A stretch of DNA of 64,000 nt. It comes from Haberlea rhodopensis (Eukaryota; Streptophyta; Magnoliopsida; Lamiales; Gesneriaceae). Location of the stretch: the NCBI GenBank assembly GCA_907163345.1, contig CAJQUN010000023.1, forward strand, positions 7,636,598 through 7,700,597. The letters are read 5' to 3'. Positions 36,579 to 47,978 of the stretch are shown in pieces (the first letter of the stretch is position 1; every line of letters starts with the position of its first letter). The notes beneath the pieces are model-generated. The model was given only the letters and a program-made list of their open reading frames with translations, did no database searches and was not told the DNA's origin. Both the position numbers and the translations under genes were made by a program.

Positions 36579-36700
36579 AGGTGTCCCCCTAGCCGAGTGG
36601 TAAGTCGCATTGTCTCCTCTGGAACTGACTCGTGTTCGTCTGGCATTAGCCCAAAAATCTTTACAAAAAATTCCCCTCCCCCATTTCCAAAAAAAAAAAA
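36579..36700 (+). mobile_element. tRNA-derived SINE with poly-A tail and 11-bp target duplication
   Basis: The head CCCTAGCCGAGTGGTAAGTC is a tRNA-like A-box region and CTCGTGTTCGTCTGG a degenerate B box. The body ends in a 12-base poly-A run. It is flanked by CACAATCTAAA (36568-36578) and CACAAACTAAA (36701-36711), 10 of 11 matching. The body is 122 bp. Confidence 0.75.
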
Positions 36701-36967
36701 CACAAACTAAACTTTGAGTTTTTTATTTTATTTTATTTTTTTTTTAAAAAAAGTTAAAACATAGGTTGTCCATTTGAATCTTTTTACACATCTAGATTCA
36801 TGTTGAATGCGTGACGAGGTATCCCAAATTAATTTATGTATATTTACGAGTCATTGTTTCTTGATTCTTTTGGAAAAATATTTGTTAATTGCCTGGAAGT
36901 TTCATAAATTCATGATTAGGCTAAATATTTAATAAGGTTGGAAATGGGAGTTAAATTATTTTTTAAT

Positions 36968-37139
36968 AGGACAAACCCGTTGCACGAAGCTTCCGCGATG
37001 TCCAGGAGGGGTCTGATCCATTGAGCCTAATGCACACAATCATCCTCTACAATGCACGATATTGTTCACACGAATTGAACCCGTAACCTTCAGATCATAT
37101 GACAATAATTTTTATCATTGCGTCATGGTTCATCCTTAA
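36968..37139 (-). mobile_element. Au-type SINE with 17-bp perfect target duplication
   Basis: On the minus strand the 172-bp body has a tRNA-like B box (GGTTCAATTCG), then the Au-like core (TGTGTGCATTAGGCTCAATGG, about 37020-37040) and the Au-like end AAGCTTCGTGCAACGGG. A 17-bp perfect direct repeat TTAAATTATTTTTTAAT flanks it at 36951-36967 and 37140-37156. Au SINEs are widespread in angiosperms. Confidence 0.8.
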
Positions 37140-37156
37140 TTAAATTATTTTTTAAT

Positions 37157-37860
37157 GATTTATTATTTTTTAATTGAAATGGGGTTAATTCTCTTGGTGT
37201 ATACATATGGTTGTCAACGATTCCCAGCCAATGGGATAGGGTTCTGATGTAATAAATCTAATGAAAAGTTTGGTTTATTCTTAGTGTTGTTATTTCATTT
37301 ATGTTGGCTGTGTGATTGAATATTCTACTGATAGAATCAGTCAGAATATTCCATTCATTTCTTGGTTATGGATGGTGGACCGGGTCTAGCCCACAAATCC
37401 TGGGCCGGGCTCATGCATTATGGATCCGATCTATCTGACTATTCATCATAGAACTTTTATTCAAGGTGTAAAAAACAATAAATAAAAAATTTAAAGGGGT
37501 CAAAATATAATTTAAAACGATACAAAATATTAATGTTTGCAATGTTAAATATAATATTTTTTCCATAGAGTTAGCGTAAACATATACAATATATATAATA
37601 ATATTTCTATATATTAAATAAGAGTAAGAGAGTCAAACCTCGATTATTGTGGTTGATGACGCACTAATGTGTCAGTTTCAGATAGATTATAAAAAGTATA
37701 TATTTGCGGTAGAAGCCAAAATTTCCATATTATATTACCATTGAAAAGGATCGAATGGAATATTCATTTAAAATTTTCTATTTTATAAATGGTGTTTATA
37801 ATAATAATAATTATTATTATTATCATTACTATATATGTACATTAAAGATTCCAACATGCC
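37157..37860. other. Spacer, nothing recognised
   Basis: AT-rich, no gene. A short ATT trinucleotide run lies near 37800. Confidence 0.3.
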
Positions 37861-37869
37861 TATCACATT

Positions 37870-38025
37870 CTTGGCTACCCCATGGGGCGATGCCCCATGG
37901 GATAGTCACATTCATTAGATGAGTATATTTTCATCAATATTGGATGAAAATATACACATCCAATGGATGAATCTACCTCATAGGATACTACCCCATAGAG
38001 TAACAAAGACCAATTCTACATTTGA
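37870..38025. mobile_element. Small inverted-repeat element (MITE-like)
   Basis: Arms ATTCATTAGATGAGTATATT (from 37910) and its near complement ending at about 37968 form a long hairpin around a four-base loop. Further out, GGCTACCCCATGGGG on the left faces CTACCCCATAG on the right in imperfect pairing. A separate hairpin CCCCATGGGGCGATGCCCCATGGG sits in the left arm (37878-37901). No target duplication was resolved. Confidence 0.5.
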
Positions 38026-40729
38026 TTTGATTGATGTTGTATTGTCAGGAACAGAGCAACTATTAGATAATAATATTATCATTCATACATAATTACCTCA
38101 TATGATACTGCCCGTAAAATGCGATACTGCCTGTGAAATGTGGCAACTAATCAATCTCACATAAGGATGACAACAATTTATGTAATTTATAATGACCAAA
38201 CGAGCAAGTACATGTGTTTTAAAGATTACAATGTTGAATTGTTATAAGTATCTGATGTGGATACAACTAATCATCAATCTTCTTCATTACAACTCGATTA
38301 ATATTATATAACCATTTGCACCAACACTTCCACCCGCAGGTGTGTGTATATAAATATACATAGACAAACACACGTATTCGCAAAGGGCGTTATCAGAATT
38401 TTAGAATCAGGTTGATAAAAACTTATATAATCTTTTTTGGCAGACAATATAATATTTTTATTATTTTTAAATTATTTTATTATAAAATTAAATGATTTTA
38501 AACTTATTTATGATATCATCTTAAATTGTTATGTGCCAGCTTTGCCTAAAGGCAAGATACGCCCTGGCAGATATGCCCTAAGTCACATGATATGGGCGAA
38601 TGCGGATGCGCGAGTGAGTCAATTTCAAAAAAAAATTGAGTGCGTGTGCGTCTTAATGCGCCTATTAAAATAAAGTTATACATACAAAATACACATCATA
38701 TTTGACAAACTTACATTACATTGCAATTCAAATCTTTTATTCGACCGTTCTCCTAATACGGATAAATATTGTTCTCCAAAAAATATATTTTAGATAATGA
38801 AAAATGAAAATGAATTATTAATATTTGGTCATAAGATAATGAATTCGAAAAATAAACCAAATATTACCTCTGTGTTTCAACATGTTTTGTAATAATATAA
38901 ATTTATTAAAAATGACATTATTTCGGAGTAAGAATATCTAGCATTCAAGTTCATGACTTAGTAAAACTTAGTACTTAATTTAATAAAACTTAGTCGTAAA
39001 CGCAGCACGCACAACAATGCGTCAGATCACGACCAGATCGTCAGTGCGCAACTTAGTAAAACTTAGTACGTCTCAAAACGCCGCACAAGCACTCGATCCG
39101 TCAGTTCGTAATTAGAACTCGAGTGCGCGAAGGGAGATAACATGATTATATGACTTAGGACACACCTTTAGACATAGTGTCAGAATTCCTTGTTTTAAGA
39201 CAATAATTTCAAGTTTAAATTTTAAAATATATAAAGTTTGGATGTATTTCAAATCTATTTTAATTACTAGTAAAAGAGTTTAAATAAGTTGAGAAAAAAT
39301 AAATTTAAAAATTCTCCTAAACCATCACCAATCAAACAACTAAAATCAATTTGACATTAATATGAAGAAGTTCTTGGTTTTGCATGACTCAATACAGATA
39401 TACCTTCACAACCTCCTGCACTGCAGTAGGGATGGTGTGGTTGACTTTATACTAGTAATACAACTCTAAATTATTCTAACTTAAATAATTTCTTAAATTA
39501 GTAAAACAAAATCTTAATTGGAGTAGCAAATGTACTCATTAAAGTCATATGCACAAATGAAATAAAATATCCCTTAAATTATTGAGTTCTACTGAATGAC
39601 ATGCTATTGGTTATACATATGCAAAATGGTCCTAGTCATAATTAGCAATTTAGATAATAGAAGGTTGTTATTATCAGTTCCACAAGAGTATGAGACGATC
39701 GAGTTATATACAAAGATTTGGAGTTCAAAGGGATCAACAAAGATATTCTGACCGAAAGAAGCTCTTGGATAAGATTGGCGCGTGTGAACGACACAACTGG
39801 ATTTCTCTAATGGTTTATGTAGTCAACCTCAATCCATTGAGATTAAATACTTAGTTGTTGTTATTATTGTAGAGTATCTAATTCGTCGTTAAGTATAAAA
39901 TTACTTATCCACAAGTGTACATCAGAATCTAATGTATATCTCACAAATTTATGTGTTATAGAAACAATCTCTTTTCACCATATGCCTAATTTGCGTGGAG
40001 ATAACAAATTTAGTTATGTACACGAGGGTCTTTTCTCATATACATACTTCATTCCTCCGAACTTGTTATCATTTGATGGAGAATTCCGATAACCGACTTG
40101 AAAAGGCTCACAGTTTCCTGGTGAAAATATATAACCTATTAATCATTCCGACATGAGGAGCGAAATGTTAAATAAATGTGAAGGGGGGGAATTATGGATA
40201 TGCAAATCAAGAGTTCATTAATCTCTCTATTCAGAGTTGTCCCACATTAGAATATACAAGTTTTGCTAGCTCTTTCTAAGATACATGAGTTACTCGACTC
40301 ATTGTCAGTTGGTTTTGAGTTGAAACCTGATTTCTTCTTACCACTCTCAGGTATCCAGAGAACCACCGTTTTTCTTGAATGATTCTCGTGAATGAGTTAT
40401 TTGTCTGCCGCATATATGAAACAAGATTATTAGTTTATATTAACTATAATAATATAGTTTTTGGTATGGACATTACACTTATATAATGAGTTTTTTATGT
40501 GCATTAAACTCATATAATGAGCGATCCAAGAGCAACTTTCACTTATTTATGATGATTGTGCCCTTCAACAAGATTCAATAAAAAATAAAAAAATAAAAAT
40601 GCCTTTTGGCACCTGGCTTCTACTAAAAATTTAGAGATGTTACAAGTAGAAGCAGATGCTGCATGCATGGTTTTACATCTCATGCAAACAGGTTTCGGGA
40701 AGAAGAAGAAAAGCCATAGAAGCCATAAA
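38026..40729. other. Long AT-rich spacer
   Basis: No credible gene in 2.7 kb. Notable words: CTTAGTAAAACTTAGTAC repeated with CGTCAG-containing GC-richer blocks at 38960-39120. A segment at 40230-40340 (TTGTCCCACATTAGAATATA, TTGGTTTTGAGTTGAAACC) resembles a dispersed plant repeat I could not name. Confidence 0.35.
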
Positions 40730-40906
40730 CTACACTAATTCACGAAGTTCTCCCGTATTTAGAGCAAATTTCCGGTGCCGTGATAGTACAGAAAGGACAC
40801 TGATTGCCTGAATTCTTGAGGTCAAGTCATTTGCATCAGTTCTTCCTGTCTGCACAGCTGCATTGAATATTGTCTGCAGAATCTGCAAACGACTAACACC
40901 GTGCAG
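40730..40906 (-). CDS. Last exon of an unrecognised gene
   Basis: On the minus strand a 59-codon block starts after an acceptor-like GTTTTTTAG (40907-40915), reads LHGVSRLQILQTIFNAAVQ and then TGRTDANDLTSRIQAISVLS, and ends in TAG (40730-40732). Composition, helical pattern and the lack of stops suggest a genuine terminal exon, but I cannot assign a family. Upstream on the minus strand a good donor GTATGT lies at about 41024, yet no convincing preceding exon is seen before the copia element begins at about 41088. The gene may be cut by that insertion, continue beyond it, or be dead. Alternative acceptors inside the block would shorten the exon. Confidence 0.45.
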   Translation of the reverse strand: MHGVSRLQILQTIFNAAVQTGRTDANDLTSRIQAISVLSVLSRHRKFALNTGELRELV

Positions 40907-41175
40907 CTAAAAACAGAATGGACAGCATCGTCATACAAATCATCCAAGGGAATTGAACCAAGCATATGCCAAAACCACCGACTTATGTGAAAGTAAAATA
41001 TTATCAAAAACTAAAGGACATACGCATCACAACTGAATTATAAGATGCGAAAAAGTTCAATGGAAATGCAGGGGCATTATGTGTTTGTGTTGGAAAAATG
41101 GTGCGTATTTGAATTACAATTAAGTATCGGAGATCAAACAAAACGAATCCGTACGTCGGAGTCTACTGGAAGCCG

Positions 41176-41343
41176 TGACCGATCGTCGTATGTTGGCCGA
41201 TCGATCACGGCTCGAACAAAAAAATATGTGTTGAAAAGTTCTGCATGGCTCGATCGATCGCGGCCAATTGCTCGATCGATCGAGCCATACAGAAAATTGA
41301 AATATAAAGGGTGCGATCGATCGCGCCCTTTGACCGATCGATA
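41176..41343. repeat. Cluster of CGATCGATCG palindromes in the copia leader
   Basis: Six copies or near copies lie within 170 bases: near 41179 (mutated), 41198, 41250, 41272, 41313 and 41334. The same palindrome clusters at 15.7 and 49.1 kb. Confidence 0.85.
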
Positions 41344-41758
41344 GCACCCCATGTAGGTTCAGCAGATTGGTGCAATGCGTTTTTTCATGATTTGGTGCAT
41401 CCAAATGGTGTTCTTTGGAGGCACAATTTGATTTAGTATAAATAGAACACTCATTGGTTGGATTAAACACACAATTTTTGAGTTTAACAAGAATTAGAGA
41501 GACCAAAATCTGAAGCATTTTGTTTATCTTCTTCTTTCATAAAGTTGAGTGCTTTCAAATCATTGTGGTTTGTGGATTTGTGATTTGGAGTGCTCCTATC
41601 ACAAATCATAGTCGTTGTATCTTGTGAGAGAAATCGCCAAAGCAAACTGTTAGCACCAAGGCGGGGCAATATTATTTTAAGGACGGATATTACAAATCTC
41701 GCATCGACATAAACTGTAAAGCCATTGTTATTCTTGTTACTACATTCTTAAGATACAC

Positions 41759-43485
41759 TGTAAGGACCCTAGTTCCTTAAGTACGGATTAAAGGCGTAAA
41801 TAGAGCTAACTTGCATCTATAGAGTATAAAGTTCGTGTTGATGCCTTGAGCTGATAAGATTACAGTGTCAAAATAAAGTTTCAAAAGGGATTAATTACAT
41901 TCTCAACTAATGAATGTTAATCCTATAGCTTTACACTACTCCTAGAGTAGAGACTATACAAAAGAATTATGCCGTGCTACACCAAAAGCACTCCTCACAA
42001 GCTCACCGCATCAACCCGCCTTAGCCCGTCCGCCTAAAAATACCTACAGGAACAACCCCAAAACCATGAGCATGTATATAAACCATATTCACAATAATAT
42101 GGTTGTAATTTAAATGCATAAACCGTAAATACGAATCGCTTCCTGTATTTAATACATTTAAAAGCTCCCTTTGGTTGTCCCTGCACCACAATCATAATCA
42201 ATGGATTATAATACCAATAATGTGTGTCATGACATGCATCCATTCCATGTATACCGTGTTCAATTTCCAAGTCTTATTATATCAGTGGCATAATACCCCT
42301 CGCGTTAACATGACAGCGAAAATACCCATCGCTTAGACAATACCAGCGGCACTAATATCCCTCGCTATAATATGACAGCGGTCGTGTTCTTCGCTTCATA
42401 TTAGCGGCAAATATTCTCGCATCGCTACGGTATGACAGCGGCAAGTATTCACATCGCTACGCCACTGGCGGCAAGTATTCTCCATCACTGGAATATAATC
42501 TCGACTCACAATCACATGCATGTTTTACCAAATAATATTTAATCATCACAATTAAACCATGATAACCCCCAATTTCCCCACATGTATTACATGCACCCTG
42601 AAACGCACCACCGGGTCACGCCTACCATGTGACTAAGCATTTCCCCAAGATAATTAATTCCAACACGTAATTCCATTATCACCATAAATAATCACATAAA
42701 CATAATTAATGCCCAATTTGCATATAATTATTTCGGGGATATCACAATGCTCCCCTACTTATAAGATTTCGCCCAAAAATCGCATGCACTTACCCAAACG
42801 AAACTAAACATAAATCACATACCAGAAAATAGTTCCGGGTAGTGCTGCACCATATGCCGCTCCGTCTCCCACGTGGCCTCCTCGACACCCCTGCGATCCC
42901 ACCCAACACAAACCCATTTCAAAACAACAAATACCATTTCAAATCCAAACCAAACACCATTAAAACATCAAGGAGGTATCCATACCTCTTATGGACTCTA
43001 AATCTCACCAAGAATCTCACAAACAAAGCTTTTGTGAAGATTTATCCTTCCTCCTTTAGTCAAAAACGAAAATGGTGGGGATAGGGTTTGGAAGAGTGAT
43101 TTGGGAATTGGTAAAGTGAGAAGGGTAAAGTTTGGTAGTGGGGTATAAAGGGGTTGTAATTAAACATGTACCCCATTAATTAACATGATGTATAAAATAC
43201 CACAACATGATATTTTAAAAGCATTTTACCAAAATGCACCAAAACCTCAATTAAACACATGTTTTACCAAATAATATTTAACCATCACAATTAAACCATG
43301 ATAACCCCCAATTTCCCCACATGTATTACATACACCCTGAAACGCACCACCGGGTCACGCCTACCATGTGACTAAGCATTTCACCAAGATAATTAATTCC
43401 AACACATAATTCAATTATCACCATAAATAATCACATAAACATAATTAATGCCCAATTTGCATATAATTATTTCGGGGATATCACA
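41759..43485 (-). mobile_element. Gypsy (chromovirus-type) deletion derivative with two partial LTRs
   Basis: A perfect 5-bp duplication TACAC (41754-41758 and 43486-43490) brackets the element. The left LTR (41759-42746) starts TGTAAGGACC and ends GATATCACA but lacks about 1.1 kb of the middle found in the solo LTR at 48-50 kb. A scrap of internal DNA follows (42747-42903), then the end of the second LTR (about 42904-43485). The 42525-42746 segment is thus repeated at 43258-43485. Orientation is minus, from the pol remnant and the polypurine-like tract next to the left LTR. Confidence 0.85.
42815..42903 (-). pseudogene. Pol C-terminus remnant with chromodomain-like end
   Basis: On the minus strand the scrap reads WDRRGVEEATWETERHM then YPELFSGM and a TGA stop (42815-42817). 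EATWE...YP.LF is the tail of the integrase-linked chromodomain of plant chromoviruses. Nothing upstream survives, so the fragment only identifies the family and orientation. Confidence 0.8.
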
Positions 43486-43538
43486 TACACATTGCAAGAG
43501 AAATTTGGACAACAATCTTAAGACACTATCGGCGAAAA

Positions 43539-46500
43539 ATGGCTTCTTCGAGTGCAACAACAACTCCTGTTCATCATGGTAAAAGGCCTGAAAAGTTCAA
43601 TGGAAACGACTTCAAGCGATGGCAACAAAAGATGCTCTTTTACTTGACCACGCTGAGTTTGGCAAGGGTCTTAACCGAGGAGGCTCCTACGGTTGAAGAA
43701 GGAGAGACTGACATCCAAAAGAGGGCGGCACTTGATTCATGGAATCAAAGTGACTTCCTATGCAAGAACTATATCCTAAACGGGTTAGACAATAAATTAT
43801 ATAACGTTTATTGTCTTGTGAAAACAACAAAAGAACTTTGGGCATCGCTGGAAATGAAGTACAAATCCTAGGATGCCGGCATGAAGAAAGTCATAGTTGG
43901 ACAGTTCCTGGATTTCATGATGGTTGATACCAAGCATGTGATGGCGCAAGTACAAGATCTACAAGTGATTTTACATGACACTCATCCAGAGGGAATGAGT
44001 CTAAGCGATTCATTCCAAGTCGCCGCTATGATTGAAAAATTGAATCCTATGTGGAAGGACTTCAAGAACTATCTGAAACACAAACGAAAGGAGATGAGTC
44101 TTGAAGATCTTTTGGTTCGACTACGAATCGAGGAGGACAACAAGGTTTCCGAGAGGAAGGCGGGTAGGTTTCAAATGGAACCACGAGCTAACCTAGTTGA
44201 ACAAACAACCGGATCAAAGCGAAAGTTTGACGGTATGGCCTCCAAAAATGGAAATGCAAAGAAGTTCAAAGGTAAATGCTACAAGTGTGGAAAACATAAT
44301 CATATGGCAAAGGATTGTCGTAACAAAGACATTCGTGAGAAAGCAAAAGATCAAGTCAATGTGACCGAACATGATCGGATCTCGGATGACTTGAATGATC
44401 TAATGTTAACCGCAGTGATCTTTGAAGCGAACTTGGTGGACAATCCTATGGAATGGTTCGTCGATTCTGGTGCAACCCGACATGTGTGCTCGGACAAAGC
44501 CATGTTATCCACATACACTCCAATAAGTGGGCGCTAACTCTACATGGGAAACTCCACTACATCTCCGGTAGTTGGATTGGGGAAGGTGGTTCTCAAGATG
44601 ACTTGGGAAAGGAGTTGACTTTGATAGATGTCCTACATGTTCCTGACATCCGAAAGAATCTGAAAGAACCTGATATCTGGATCGGCTTTAGTCAATGCGG
44701 GTTTTAGACTACTTTAGAATCTGGAAAAATTATACTCTCCAAAAATGGAGTTTTTTGTTGGAAAGGATTATATAGAGAAAAGCTTTTCAAAATGATTGTA
44801 ATGACGGTTATACGTCAATTTGAAAGCAATAAAGTGAGCGATTCTACTTATTTGATTGAGTCTTGTAATTTATGGCATGATCGTTTGAGTCATGTTATGG
44901 TTCACTTAACAAATTAATGAAGCTAAACTTATTGCCTCAAATGAATGTTAACTTGAAACATAAGTGTGAGACTTGTGTCGATGCCAAGTTAACGAAACCG
45001 CCATTCATTCAATTGAAAGAACTACGACACCTCTTGAATTAATTCATACGGATCTATGTGATCTAATTTTTTTGGAAACTAGAGGTGGGAAAAAGTACTT
45101 CATTACCTTCATTGATGATTTTACGAGATATTGTTACGTCTATTTGCTAAAAAGCAAAGACGAGGCCTTGGAAGTATTTAAACAATACAAGAATGAAGTT
45201 GAAAATCAACTTAACAAAAAGATAAAGAATGTTCGAAGCAATAGAGGTGGAGAATATGGAGCACCGTTGAAGAATTTTGCACTGAGTATGGCATTATTCA
45301 CCAAACCATTGCCCCTTATTCACCACAATCAAATTGTATTGCCGAACGTAAAAATCGTACTCTAAGAGAGATGATGAATGCTATGTTAATAAGTTCTGGA
45401 TTACCACAAAACTTGTGGTGGTAGCAATCCTGTCGGCCAACTATATTCTAAACAAAATACCACACAAAAGTAAGGATGAAACTCCTTATGAGTTATGAAA
45501 AGGCCACAAACCTTCCTACAAATACTTAAAAGTGTGGGGGTGATTGGCTAAGGTAAAAGTACCAAAACTAAAGCAAGTTAAAATTGGGCTTAAACCAATA
45601 GATTGCGTATTTATTGGTTATGCTAAGAATAGTAGTGCATTTCAATTTTTAGTACATAAGTCTGAAATAAGTGATGTGCATGAAGGTACAATAATGGAAT
45701 CAAGAAATATGGTATTTTTTGAAGAAATATTTCCCTACAAAACAAACAATGAAATATGTCCTAAGAAAAGGACATTTGAAGTGGCTATCGATGACTCAAA
45801 AGAAATTGAAGAGCCACAACGTAGCAAGAGGACCAAAGTAGCAAAGATTTATGGTCCTGAGTTCATGACATATATGTTAGATAATGAAACAAGATCGGTT
45901 AGTGACGCATTATCTAATCCTGATGCTCCTATGTGGAAAGAGGCTATTAATGGCGAGATAGAATCCATAATGCAAAACCACACGTGGGAATTGGTAGACC
46001 TTCCAACTGGAAGTAAACCATTAGAATGCAAATGGATTCTTAAAAGGAAATATAAGTCTGATGATTCAATTGATAAGTACAAGGCAAAGACTGGTGGCAA
46101 AATGATATAGACAAAAAGAAGCCCTTGATTACTTTGATACATATTCGTCAGTCACGAGAATTACATCCATTTGAGTGATCATCGTTATCGTTGCTCTACA
46201 CAATTTAGAGATACATCAAATGGATGTAAAAATGGCATTCCTCGATGGGGAACTTGAGGATGAAATTTATATGAAACAACCCGAGGGGTTGTGGTTTCCA
46301 GACAAGAGAGAAAGGTATGTAGACTCGTTAAGTCATTGTATGGGCTTAAGCAAGTGCCGAAACAATGGCATGAAAAATTTGACAAAATAATGTTGTCAAA
46401 TGGTTTCAAAAATTAACTAGTGTGACAAATGTGTATATATGAAAAACACGCCTAAAGCATATGTAATAGTATGCTTGTATGTTAATGATATGCTCATTGT

Positions 46501-47460
46501 GGGAAGCAACTTAGAAATCAGCAACGTGACGAATAAAATGTTAATAAAATATTTTGAAATGAAAGATATGGGTGAAGCTGATGTGATACTTGGAATTAAC
46601 ATCTCCAAGATATCCGAAGGATGAGTGTTGTCGCAGTCATGTTGAGAAAATACTCTTGAGAAATTTCTTGAAAATGACAAGTCATCTGTAAAAACACCAT
46701 ATGACCCTAATCTACATTTGGTTAAAAATAAAGGAAACCCTATCAAGCAATTAGAATACTTAATGATAATTGGCAGTCTCATGTATCTCATGAACTGTAC
46801 ACGTCCTGATGTTGCATATGCAGTTGGCAAACTAAGTAAATTCACGATCAATCCAAACAATGACCATTGGAAGGCATTGACGAGGGTACTTAAATATTTA
46901 AGATACACCCAGAATTATGGATTGCAGTATGCAAGGTATTCTGCTGTTTTGGAAGGATACAGTGATACAAATTGGATATCGGACACGCAAGACTCCAAGT
47001 CGACAAGTGGTTATGTGTTTACCATTGGAGGTGATGCAGTGTCATGGAAATCTACAAAGCAAACTTGTATTGCTAGATCCACTATGAAATCTGAATTCAT
47101 AGCTTTGGATAAAGCGGGACAAGAAGCCGAATGGCTAGAAGTTTCTTGGAAGAATTCCTTGTTGGGAAAAACCTATGCTTGCAATTAAAATAAATTGTGA
47201 TAGCCAATTGGCTATATGAAGGGCACAGAGTGACATGTATAATTGTAAGTCTATAGACATATACGTCGTAGACATAATATCATTAATCATTTGATATCTA
47301 ATTGCGTTATATCCATTGACTATGTGGAGTCAAAGGAGAATAGAATTTTGTGGATCCGCTTACAAAAAGTTTGCCTAGAGATAAAGTATATAATTTATCG
47401 AGGGAAATGAGATTAAAACCATATAATCAAAATATTGTAGTGGATATCCAACCTATGTGA
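43539..47460 (+). pseudogene. Copia gag-pol, multiply disrupted
   Basis: Domains appear in copia order with stops and frameshifts between them. Gag starts MASSSATTTPVHHGKRPEKF at 43539 and is broken by TAG at 43869-43871. The zinc knuckle CYKCGKHNHMAKDC follows (44278-44319), then the protease site WFVDSGATRHVC (44455-44490). The integrase core begins HTDLCDLIFLE and continues FITFIDDFTRYCYVY (45045-45140), with a frame break after GGEYGAP. Reverse transcriptase has DAPMWKEAINGEIESI, MDVKMAFLDGELEDE and YVND in place of YVDD at about 46480. RNase H has KSTSGYVFTIGGDAVSW (47000-47050), and the tail reads DPLTKSLPRDKVYNLSREM in broken frame. No intact polyprotein can be made. Confidence 0.9.
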
Positions 47461-47579
47461 ATGGAGATCCCAAGATCTAGGTTCAAAAGGGACAACAAAA
47501 TTATGAGATTGTATAAACACCTAGGAGATCAATCTCCAACTCATTCCTATGATAAGGGTGTAACCTGCAAAAGAGGTAC

Positions 47580-47890
47580 GATGATAGGCAACGTGTATAT
47601 ATATAATAATCATAATATAATAAATATGTATATATATATATATGTGTGTATATATAATAATAAATATATATATAATATATAAATAATAACATTAATAATA
47701 ATATTATATAATATATAATAATAAATATATATATAATATAAATAATAACATTAATAATAATATTATATAATATACATATATATAACCATATAATAATAAT
47801 AATAAAATATTATAATAGTGTATATATATAATATATAAATAATAACATTAATATATATATATATATATATTTAAATATATATAATAATAA
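47580..47890. repeat. AT-rich simple sequence
   Basis: Runs of TATATA, ATAATAATA and a repeated block TAAATAATAACATTAATAAT (about 47680, 47742 and 47836). No coding content. Confidence 0.85.
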
Positions 47891-47978
47891 TCTATGGTTG
47901 TGCTTGGTTGCTGTGATAGGATAAGTGCTGGATAGATTAAAAAGTGGATAATTGGTTGATAAGTAAACTAATTGATAA

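Larger units (their letters stand above)
41088..47460 (+). mobile_element. Decayed Ty1-copia retrotransposon, interrupted by a gypsy element
   Basis: A left LTR or leader seems to begin TGTTGGAAAAATGG at 41088 and runs to 41758. The internal region resumes at 43486 after the inserted gypsy derivative. Gag-pol remnants follow to about 47460. No 3' LTR copy was found in the AT-rich sequence after 47460, so the right end is lost or too diverged. The 5' limit is inferred only from the TG start and the change of texture. Confidence 0.65.
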
